From positions 3,715-42,059 of the forward strand of contig PAQA01000033.1 of the NCBI GenBank assembly GCA_002709155.1: a DNA stretch of 38,345 nt, written 5' to 3'. The notes beneath the pieces were generated by a model, which ran no database searches, was not told where the DNA came from, and worked only from the letters and a program-made list of their open reading frames with translations. Of this stretch, positions 30,643 through 38,345 are shown piece by piece (the stretch's first letter is position 1; the number at the start of each line of letters is the position of its first letter). This stretch comes from Rhodospirillaceae bacterium (lineage in GTDB: Bacteria > Pseudomonadota > Alphaproteobacteria > Thalassobaculales > Thalassobaculaceae). Position numbers and translations under genes: made by a program.

Positions 30643-32787
30643 TTATGTGACCGGAAAAATCGACAAACGATCATCATTCGCAGATATTGAAATTGTATCC
30701 CCTTCTGAGATATGTCCTTCTAAAATATATTTAGCTATGGGGTTTTGGAGATGATTTTGGATTACTCTTTTTAATGGACGCGCTCCATACTTAGGATCAT
30801 AAGCAGCCCTCGCTAGCCAAGTTTTGACAGAAGCATCCAGAGAAATATCAATATCCTTAGTTTTTAATCGCGCTCGGAGCTGGTCAACTTGAAGGTCTGC
30901 GATTTGTTCCATATCGGATATTGATAATTTTGAAAAAAGAATAATGTCATCTAATCTATTCAGAAATTCTGGACGCATCAATTGTCGCACCTCTTCCATA
31001 ACACGCTCTCGAATAGAGTCGAACTCTTCGCTTTTGGAGGATAAGAAATGATTTGCTCCAATATTTGAAGTCATGATTATTATCGTGTTTCGGAAATTTA
31101 CCGTTCTGCCTTGCCCGTCGGTAAGCCGTCCATCATCTAATACCTGCAACAGTATGTTTAAAACCTCAGAGTGCGCCTTTTCAATTTCATCAAAAAGTAG
31201 AACTTGGTACGGTCTCCTGCGGACAGCCTCAGTTAGCATTCCACCTTCCTCATATCCGACATATCCCGGTGGAGCGCCAATCATACGTGCAACAGAGTGC
31301 GATTCCATGAATTCAGACATATCAAATCGGGTGATAGATTCTCTATTGTCAAATAAAAATGTTGCTAGAACTTTACTCAATTCTGTTTTCCCAACACCAG
31401 TTGGTCCTAAAAACAAAAAAGAACCGATTGGTTGTGATGGGTCTTGTAACCCAGTGCGAGCTCTTTGGACAGCATTCACTACTTCTTGGATAGCATATGA
31501 TTGTCCTATTACTTGATTGCTGATGAAGCTTTCCATCGTTAATAGTTTTTCTTGTTCTGTAGAAACCATCTTAGTCAATGGAATGCCGGTCCAACGCGAT
31601 ATTATTGAAGCTATGTCGTCTGAGGTTACTTCTTCCTTAACTAATGTTTTTGATGATTTGCTCTTCATGGAATGTAGCTTATTTTCTAGGTTGGGTATCT
31701 CACTATAAAGTAATCTTCCCGCGACCTCATATTCACTAGATCTCTGGGCTTCAAGCAATTCTTGTCTAGTTTTTTCGAGAGTTTCCTGAAGGCTCTGAAT
31801 TTGGCTTAAAATAGCTTTTTCATCATTCCAATGCTTGGTTAGCGTTTCAGAGCGTTCTTGTAATATTGATAATTCAACCTCTAACTGATGTAAACGATCT
31901 TCGTTGCTGTTCTCTTGTTCTTTCTTCACAGCCTCTTGTTCTATTTTCAATGCTATAATTTTTCTATCCAGGGCATCAATTTCCTCAGGCTTTGAGTCTA
32001 TTTCTATCCGCCGGCTCGAAGCAGCCTCATCTATAAGATCAATTGCTTTATCTGGAAGGAATCGCTCACTTATGTAGCGATCAGATAATTTTACGGCAGA
32101 AACAATTGCTTTATCCATGACCTGGACCCCATGATGCAATTCATACTTTTCTTTTAGGCCACGGAGTATATTGATCGTTTCGGATATACTTGGTTCTTTA
32201 ACAAATATAGGTTGGAATCGGCGAGCCAATGCTGCGTCTTTCTCGATATATTTCCGGTATTCATCAAGTGTAGTAGCTCCTACACAATGGAGTACTCCTC
32301 GTGCCAAAGCAGGTTTTAACATATTAGATGCATCCAACGATCCTTCTGCAGCCCCAGTACCTACCAACGTGTGCAATTCATCTATAAAAAGTATTATTTC
32401 TCCTGATGCTCTAGTGATTTCGTTAAGTAGTGATGTGAGTCGTTCCTCGAACTCTCCTCTAAATTTCGCTCCTGCAACTATGGAACCTAGATCTAAACTG
32501 AGTAATTTTTTATTTTTAAGTGTTTCAGGGACATCACCATCGATAATACGCAACGCTAATCCCTCTGCTATTGCTGTTTTACCTACTCCTGGATCACCAA
32601 TAAGGACAGGATTATTTTTTGTCCTTCTTGCTATTACCTGTATCGTACGCCGGATTTCGTCATCTCTACCTATTACAGGATCTAAGCTACCATTTTTAGC
32701 CATTTCAGTAAGGTCGCGAGTATACTTTTCCAAGGCTTTATAAGCGTGACTAGATTGATTTTGTTTGTTTCGTTTATCGTTTGCCAT
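30643..32787 (-). CDS. clpB: ClpB-type AAA+ disaggregase lacking the N-terminal Clp_N domain
   Basis: 714 aa; two Walker A motifs ([16 protein letters not shown]), coiled-coil middle domain, '[27 protein letters not shown]'. Starts immediately before NBD1 ('[32 protein letters not shown]'). Confidence 0.93.
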   Translation of the reverse strand: MANDKRNKQNQSSHAYKALEKYTRDLTEMAKNGSLDPVIGRDDEIRRTIQVIARRTKNNPVLIGDPGVGKTAIAEGLALRIIDGDVPETLKNKKLLSLDLGSIVAGAKFRGEFEERLTSLLNEITRASGEIILFIDELHTLVGTGAAEGSLDASNMLKPALARGVLHCVGATTLDEYRKYIEKDAALARRFQPIFVKEPSISETINILRGLKEKYELHHGVQVMDKAIVSAVKLSDRYISERFLPDKAIDLIDEAASSRRIEIDSKPEEIDALDRKIIALKIEQEAVKKEQENSNEDRLHQLEVELSILQERSETLTKHWNDEKAILSQIQSLQETLEKTRQELLEAQRSSEYEVAGRLLYSEIPNLENKLHSMKSKSSKTLVKEEVTSDDIASIISRWTGIPLTKMVSTEQEKLLTMESFISNQVIGQSYAIQEVVNAVQRARTGLQDPSQPIGSFLFLGPTGVGKTELSKVLATFLFDNRESITRFDMSEFMESHSVARMIGAPPGYVGYEEGGMLTEAVRRRPYQVLLFDEIEKAHSEVLNILLQVLDDGRLTDGQGRTVNFRNTIIIMTSNIGANHFLSSKSEEFDSIRERVMEEVRQLMRPEFLNRLDDIILFSKLSISDMEQIADLQVDQLRARLKTKDIDISLDASVKTWLARAAYDPKYGARPLKRVIQNHLQNPIAKYILEGHISEGDTISISANDDRLSIFPVT

Positions 32788-33158
32788 ACTAGTTTAACCT
32801 TGGTTCTAAAGACTATTAAAGTAATAAAGCTCCTCGTATATCTTCGAAGGGGCGCCCATTTTTTAATCAAATTTTCTAATAGCTGCGAATACTTTTCAGG
32901 CTCAGATAGGGTTATTTAGGAGCTAAAAAAGAAGGTGACATGCTATTCCCCTTGGCCTTTTTGATTAGGCGCTTGTGTACCGCGATCCTTTTACAGTTAC
33001 CAATGTGATATGGGGATTAATGGATTTTCTACAAGTATAGATAAATCATTCTACGGTCGTTACCAAATCAATAACCTTTTCTCAGCTAGCTTAGTCAATC
33101 TTTATTGCGGAAAAGGACAGTTTCTAATAGCTATATAGCTTAATGATGTTCGCTATTT

Positions 33159-33827
33159 TTAATCGGAACTAAAGGAAGTTTGATCTTTGGTCTCAGCTGA
33201 TTCTTCTCTATCGCCAGCGGCATTATTTTTTATTCGCCGACGAGATCTGGAATATCGTTGATTCCTTGAGCGTTCATCATTGGTTTCTTCATCCAACCTG
33301 CTGTCGGGTTCGATGTTTGTGTCGACCCTTTGGTCGCTTCGTAATGCGATTGTCGGCTTATCGCCGACGTTTGCACCCTCGATATTTATTTCACGTTCAT
33401 CAATTGTTTCAACCCCATCAGCTGATACCTCTCTATTGTGTTCCTGTTGTTTTTCAGACTCTGTTGGTTCTGCCATCATAGAGGATGTGTTTGTTTGCGC
33501 GGCGTTTTGCCCATTGCCTGAATGGTTACTCCCATTATTTTGATTTTTATTCTTATTTGTCTCTGAATTATTATCATCTGTAAAAGCGCTTAATATTCGG
33601 TAATAATGTTCTGCGTGTTGAAAATAGCTTTCAGCTAGCACAACCTCCCCATTTGTTGATGCCTCACGAGCTAAATTCATATATTTTTCATGAACTTGAT
33701 GCGCATTGCCACGTATTCTTATATCGGGACCATTGCTATCAAAAGTATGATTACGACCAGGAGGACCTGAGGAACGGCGGTTTCCACCTCTACCTCGGCC
33801 ACGTTTAGAATGGGAGCCTTGTCTCAT
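33159..33827 (-). CDS. DUF4167 domain-containing protein
   Basis: 'RGRGGNRRSSGPPGRNHTFDSNGPDIRIRGNAHQVHEKYMNLAREASTNGEVVLAESYFQHAEHYYRIL'. Confidence 0.93.
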   Translation of the reverse strand: MRQGSHSKRGRGRGGNRRSSGPPGRNHTFDSNGPDIRIRGNAHQVHEKYMNLAREASTNGEVVLAESYFQHAEHYYRILSAFTDDNNSETNKNKNQNNGSNHSGNGQNAAQTNTSSMMAEPTESEKQQEHNREVSADGVETIDEREINIEGANVGDKPTIALRSDQRVDTNIEPDSRLDEETNDERSRNQRYSRSRRRIKNNAAGDREESAETKDQTSFSSD

Positions 33828-34038
33828 TATTTACCATTTCTGTGGTGTTGGTTGACGAAGTTTGTCTCTCCGCCTTTTCAAATGCAAACACATAAAAAAT
33901 GCACCTTTGCTTTGGGTGAACTATCTTTTATACCTGATTTATAGCCAAAAAAGGATCTTCCCAGAAGATGCTTTCCTCAATGCTACCTGTATACTAGTAG
34001 GGTTCTTCACCCAATCCAAGTATAAATTGATAATTACT

Positions 34039-34920
34039 TTAATATTGATGGCGATGAGCCAAAACTAGGCACCGATCGCGGTTTCCAAGGTCTTGATTTA
34101 TATGAAGGCACTTGAGTCCACTGTACTCCATTATATCAGAGACGCTTTTCCTTTGATTATAGCCTATTTCCAGAAAAACGAGGCCTCCTTTTTTTAGAAC
34201 TTCCACAAATTGGGGAGCTAGTTTTCTATAACAGGATAAACCATCCTGACCACCATTTAATGCTATATGTGGATCAAAATTTTTGACTTCTGGGTCAAGG
34301 GTTGGAATGGTGTTAGACTGAATGTAAGGCGGGTTAGCTATAATTATATCGAATTTACCGGTTACTTCCCCGCCCCAGTCACTTTCTATAAAGACCGCTC
34401 TTTGGCTAAGCCCGTTTAAAGCGGCATTCTCTTGGGCTAATTGTATACATTTTTTGGAAATATCGACACCGACACCACTTGAATTGGGGAATTCGTTTAA
34501 AGCCGATAAAAGCAAGCATCCTGTCCCAGTTCCAAAATCAATAAATTTTAAATTGGCGGCTTTATCTGGAAAGGTCTTAAGGATAGACTCGATTAATATT
34601 TCACTGTCAGGCCTTGGATCAAGAGACGATAGATTTATTCTCAATGTGAGATTCCAAAAACCACGGGTTCCTATAATCCTGGATACAGGTTCTCTTTTGC
34701 AACGACGCTCTATAAGTTTTGTATAATTATATGCTTGGCTTTTCGTTAAAGTTTCATCTTCTGATCCGTAAAAACGCTCCCGAGGGATGCCGAGAGCAAA
34801 ACCAAGAAGAAGTCTGGCATCTAGAATAGGGCTTTCTATTTGAGCTCCCAAAAGTTTTTCTTTGGCCCACTCTAAAATTACTTTAACCGAAGTTGTTTCT
34901 TTAGCTGGTTTTGGATACAT
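34039..34920 (-). CDS. prmC: Peptide chain release factor N(5)-glutamine methyltransferase
   Basis: 'FIDFGTGTGCLLLSAL', 'IIANPPYIQ' (NPPY motif); directly downstream of prfA. Confidence 0.96.
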   Translation of the reverse strand: MYPKPAKETTSVKVILEWAKEKLLGAQIESPILDARLLLGFALGIPRERFYGSEDETLTKSQAYNYTKLIERRCKREPVSRIIGTRGFWNLTLRINLSSLDPRPDSEILIESILKTFPDKAANLKFIDFGTGTGCLLLSALNEFPNSSGVGVDISKKCIQLAQENAALNGLSQRAVFIESDWGGEVTGKFDIIIANPPYIQSNTIPTLDPEVKNFDPHIALNGGQDGLSCYRKLAPQFVEVLKKGGLVFLEIGYNQRKSVSDIMEYSGLKCLHINQDLGNRDRCLVLAHRHQY

Positions 34921-34933
34921 TTATTTATTTGTC

Positions 34934-36007
34934 TCAGGTCGTTAGGGCTAAACGAGCTGCCTCATCTTCGGCTGTGAGTCCGTTAATTATTTCCTCTAGG
35001 CCTTCTCCAATGATTATCTTATCTATTTTATAGAGTGTCATATTAATGCGGTGATCGGTAACTCTGCCCTGTGGAAAATTATATGTTCGTATCCTTTCTG
35101 AGCGGTCACCACTTCCAATCTGACCTCTCCGATCGGCTGCCCGCTCTTCGTGGATCCTATTGCGTTCAAGATCAAAAATCCTAGCCCGCAATATTTTCAT
35201 CCCCTTTGCCTTATTTTTATGCTGCGATTTCTCATCTTGCTGAGATACTACTATGCCTGTTGGAATATGGGTTATTCTGACTGCACTGTCGGTTGTGTTG
35301 ACCGACTGGCCACCTGGACCACTCGCGCGAAATATGTCTATTCTAAGGTCTTTATCATCAATATTTATATCGACATCCTCTGCCTCGGGAAGGACGGCTA
35401 CCGTAGCAGCAGACGTGTGTATGCGGCCGCCAGACTCTGTCGTCGGGATTCTTTGAACTCTATGAACACCAGATTCAAATTTTAATTTAGCGAAAACGGA
35501 CCGTCCAGTGATTGACGCTATTGCTTCCTTATAGCCACCTATAGCCGTTTCGGAAACCTCCAATATCTCAAATCTCCAACCCATAATGACAGAGTATTTC
35601 TGATACATCGAAAAAAGACTAGAGGCGAATAATGCCGCTTCATCTCCCCCTGTTCCGGCTCGTACCTCTAAAATCGCATTTTTTTCATCGGCTTCGTCCC
35701 TTGGCAAAAGTAGACGTTGCAACTCGTTTTTCAATATGGGTAATCTATTTGATAAATCGTGGATCTCGTTTTTTATTAATACCTCTAACTCATCATCGGT
35801 ATTGTCACTCAACATGTTTTTGGCGTCGTTGAGCTCGTTTTCCATTGATCGCAATTCCAAAACTTTCTCCGCAATGGGGGTTAGTTCAGATAATTCTTTG
35901 GATATTTTGGTGATTTCTTCCGCGTTTAGTGCTTTGGAGGATGAGAGCATGCGTTCAAGTTCGCGATGTCGGGACTCGACCCGCTCCAAATTGGCCTCAA
36001 AACTCAC
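34934..36007 (-). CDS. prfA: Peptide chain release factor 1
   Basis: GGQ motif '[44 protein letters not shown]'. Confidence 0.97.
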   Translation of the reverse strand: MSFEANLERVESRHRELERMLSSSKALNAEEITKISKELSELTPIAEKVLELRSMENELNDAKNMLSDNTDDELEVLIKNEIHDLSNRLPILKNELQRLLLPRDEADEKNAILEVRAGTGGDEAALFASSLFSMYQKYSVIMGWRFEILEVSETAIGGYKEAIASITGRSVFAKLKFESGVHRVQRIPTTESGGRIHTSAATVAVLPEAEDVDINIDDKDLRIDIFRASGPGGQSVNTTDSAVRITHIPTGIVVSQQDEKSQHKNKAKGMKILRARIFDLERNRIHEERAADRRGQIGSGDRSERIRTYNFPQGRVTDHRINMTLYKIDKIIIGEGLEEIINGLTAEDEAARLALTT

Positions 36008-37289
36008 CCGTATCTCCTTTCCACTTAGCCGTTGATGTAAAAAGTTTTCTTATTAACAATTCAGTTCTCTCATCTAATTCTTCATCAGTATATAATTCTT
36101 TTATAGTAGTTATGGGAATATGTAATAATCGGTTTACTAAAAGTTGGCTTACTGCTTCGGAGCTTAGATTTGGCTTTTGTTTAAGGACTTCAAGCCGTTC
36201 CTGGTTCATAGAATTTATTATTTCTCTCAAAAGTGGCTCAATATTTTTACCGTTTATTCTTTTGGTGAAACGCTCTAATTCCTCATCTATGATTTGTTCT
36301 GCCTCTGCTAATGCAGACCCACGCTGGTTCTTTCCTTTGAGGGCTATTCGCTCAAGATCGTCTAGATTATACAAAAAAACTTCATCAATATCCTCAATTG
36401 CCGGGTCAATTACGCTCGGGACTCCAACATCTAAAATAAAAAGGGGCTTGTATTGGCGTTTTTTTATGACTGATTTAATCATTTCCTTGGTGATGACATA
36501 GTTGAGACTATTGGTGCTAATTATTGCTATGTCGACTAGCATCAGAATTTTAGCTGTTTCATCGTAATTGGCAATTTCCCCAACAAAATTTGTTGGGCTT
36601 TGGTCACTATTATCCGTATTTTCACTAATAAAAATAAAATTGCGTAAATTTGCGGCTTTGAAGTGTTCGGAGAGAAAAATAGTTGCCTCTTCATTACCAA
36701 AAATAGCCGCTTTACAATGTGACAAATCTCCGTTGATATCCCGAGCAACACGAATAGCCGCGGCTGCTATAGTAACAGGTCCTTGCCCGATATTCGTCTC
36801 TTTTCTTACGCGTTTAGCGGCAAAATAAGCATGCTCGAGGATATTATTTAGTTGAGAACGGATTGCCCCTGTTTCTTTCCCTATTCTGTGGCTCGATCTA
36901 ATTTGACCGAAAATTTGTGGTTCACCTATAATGTGACTGTCTAAGGCAGCTGCAACTCTAAATAAGTGCTGTAAAGCAGAGTGTTTTGAATACTTATAGG
37001 ATGCGGCCAAAATTTTTCTAAAAACCTGTTCATCACCAAGGGATAATTTTCTGAAAATAACTTGAGTAACCATCTCTATATTATTTTCTAGAAAGTAAAA
37101 TTCCACTCTGTCACATGTGGAAACTACTAGAACCTCACATTTGATGGATTGGTATAAAGATTTCGAGAAATCCTGTATTTCATGCTCATTGATAAATAAC
37201 TTTTCCCTCAACGAACTTGAGCAAGCTCCATATTTTAGCCCGATAACATGAAAAATATCTATACAATTTTGGCTGGAGACTATCGTCAT
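35997..37289 (-). CDS. hemA: Glutamyl-tRNA reductase
   Basis: '[12 protein letters not shown]' (catalytic Cys region), '[26 protein letters not shown]', '[30 protein letters not shown]'. Overlaps prfA by 11 bp and ispG by 4 bp (ATGA). Confidence 0.93.
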   Translation of the reverse strand: MTIVSSQNCIDIFHVIGLKYGACSSSLREKLFINEHEIQDFSKSLYQSIKCEVLVVSTCDRVEFYFLENNIEMVTQVIFRKLSLGDEQVFRKILAASYKYSKHSALQHLFRVAAALDSHIIGEPQIFGQIRSSHRIGKETGAIRSQLNNILEHAYFAAKRVRKETNIGQGPVTIAAAAIRVARDINGDLSHCKAAIFGNEEATIFLSEHFKAANLRNFIFISENTDNSDQSPTNFVGEIANYDETAKILMLVDIAIISTNSLNYVITKEMIKSVIKKRQYKPLFILDVGVPSVIDPAIEDIDEVFLYNLDDLERIALKGKNQRGSALAEAEQIIDEELERFTKRINGKNIEPLLREIINSMNQERLEVLKQKPNLSSEAVSQLLVNRLLHIPITTIKELYTDEELDERTELLIRKLFTSTAKWKGDTGEF

Positions 37290-38345
37290 CTGGCTGTAGA
37301 TGAAATTTCTAGCTTTTTATCTTTTTCAACAACAAGCTCTGCTTCAATTTCGCGGGCTTTGTTTTCTACTAACCCTACGATATGCGCAATAATCCCCTCA
37401 TCTTTCAATCGATGATTAGGAAGGCCTCCCAAGTAAATTTGATGTGTACCTTTTCCCCCTCCTGTCAATCCAATATCTGTTTCACGCGCCTCTCCAGGAC
37501 CGTTGACAACACAACCAATTATTGAGAGCGTGATAGGGGTTGTTATATGCGAAAGTCGTTCCTCAAGTATTTTGACGGTATTGATAACATCGAATTGCTG
37601 TCTAGCACATGATGGGCAAGAAATTACATTGACGCCACGGTGTCTTAGCCCAAGAGACTTTAGAATGTCGAAGCCCACTTTTACTTCGTTTACTGGATCA
37701 TCAGATAAGGAAACTCTTATAGTATCGCCGATGCCGCCCCACAAAAGCATTCCCATTCCTATAGAGGATTTTACTGTTCCTGCCCTAAATCCTCCGGCTT
37801 CTGTGATGCCAACGTGTAGTGGGGTGTCTGTTAAATCTGAAAGTTTTTGGTAGGCTGCTACAGCGAGAAAAATATCAGATGCCTTAACACTAATTTTGAA
37901 ATCTAAGAAGCCTTTGTCTTCTAATATTTTCGAATGCTCGAGAGCACTTTCTACCATTGCTTCTGGACAGGGTTCACCAAATTTTTCAAGAATAGGCCTC
38001 TCAAGGCTCCCAGCGTTCACACCAATACGCATTGAGCAACCATTATCTTTAGCAGCTTTAATAACGTCCATGACTTTTTGAGGGCTTCCAATATTTCCCG
38101 GGTTAATTCGCAAACATGCAGCGCCCGCTTCTGCGGCCTCAATGGCTCTTTTATAATGAAAATGAATATCTGCGATTATTGGAATCGGAGAGGCCTTTAC
38201 TATCGATCTCAAGCTATCTGTTGATTCAATGTCAGGACATGAGACTCTTATTAAGTCTGCCCCGGCAGCTGCGCATTCTTGTATCTGTGCTATTGTAGAT
38301 TTCGCATCAGTAGTGAGTGTATTAGTCATTGTTTGTACCGATATA
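37286..38345 (-). CDS. ispG: 4-hydroxy-3-methylbut-2-enyl-diphosphate synthase, 5'-truncated by window edge
   Basis: '[30 protein letters not shown]', '[14 protein letters not shown]', '[33 protein letters not shown]'. Reading past the track ATG at 38329 gives in-frame '[13 protein letters not shown]', so the gene continues off the window. Confidence 0.96.
   Translation of the reverse strand, partial: ISVQTMTNTLTTDAKSTIAQIQECAAAGADLIRVSCPDIESTDSLRSIVKASPIPIIADIHFHYKRAIEAAEAGAACLRINPGNIGSPQKVMDVIKAAKDNGCSMRIGVNAGSLERPILEKFGEPCPEAMVESALEHSKILEDKGFLDFKISVKASDIFLAVAAYQKLSDLTDTPLHVGITEAGGFRAGTVKSSIGMGMLLWGGIGDTIRVSLSDDPVNEVKVGFDILKSLGLRHRGVNVISCPSCARQQFDVINTVKILEERLSHITTPITLSIIGCVVNGPGEARETDIGLTGGGKGTHQIYLGGLPNHRLKDEGIIAHIVGLVENKAREIEAELVVEKDKKLEISSTAR

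Noticed and set aside
32171-32743. 190-aa plus-strand ORF antisense to clpB
   Set aside because: Lies wholly inside the well-supported clpB frame, is Ser/Pro/Ile-rich as expected of an antisense reading, and shows no recognisable domain.
32820-32880. Heat-shock (RpoH) promoter upstream of clpB
   Set aside because: TTTGAT-N13-CCCCTTC on the minus strand is only a loose match to the E. coli consensus, not the alphaproteobacterial one.
32788-33158. Possible remnant of the ClpB N-terminal domain or a hidden gene in the ~370-bp gap
   Set aside because: I read the minus strand and saw no Clp_N-like sequence and only short frames; the overlapping 62-aa ORF 32682..32870 has no recognisable motif.
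35929-36501. 190-aa plus-strand ORF antisense to prfA/hemA
   Set aside because: Both genes on the opposite strand have clear catalytic motifs through this span; no domain seen.

Overview
This is a 38.3 kb, gene-dense, fairly AT-rich window. It looks like chromosomal DNA from an alphaproteobacterium (inferred from the DUF4167, ELM1-family and AtuA-type genes; not tested phylogenetically). Both ends cut genes: pssA is open at base 1 and ispG is open at base 38345. Housekeeping content includes pssA, an RND permease/adaptor pair, a class I aminotransferase, trxB, greA, carB-carA, a YqeY-like gene, a glutamine synthetase-like gene, clpB, a DUF4167 gene, prmC, prfA, hemA (glutamyl-tRNA reductase) and ispG. 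Accessory content includes a catabolic block (SDR, TPP enzyme, AtuA pair, VOC, HpcH/HpaI aldolase, GST), a metallophosphoesterase plus FAD monooxygenase, and a DUF1190/glutathionylspermidine-synthase-like pair. I see no tRNA, rRNA, CRISPR, IS element or prophage. I did not find a clear new multi-gene defence-type system. The most interesting points are: (1) an HtrA/DegP-like protein with all three catalytic triad positions apparently replaced; (2) three 8-bp TTATAAC boxes at exact 20-bp spacing upstream of a LysR gene; (3) a structured segment at 18.26-18.42 kb that could be an anti-SD-type sRNA or a 53-aa small protein; (4) a ClpB without its N-terminal domain; (5) a glutamyl-tRNA reductase with an eroded nucleotide-binding loop in an ispG-hemA-prfA-prmC arrangement. 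All family calls come from reading motifs, with no database search.
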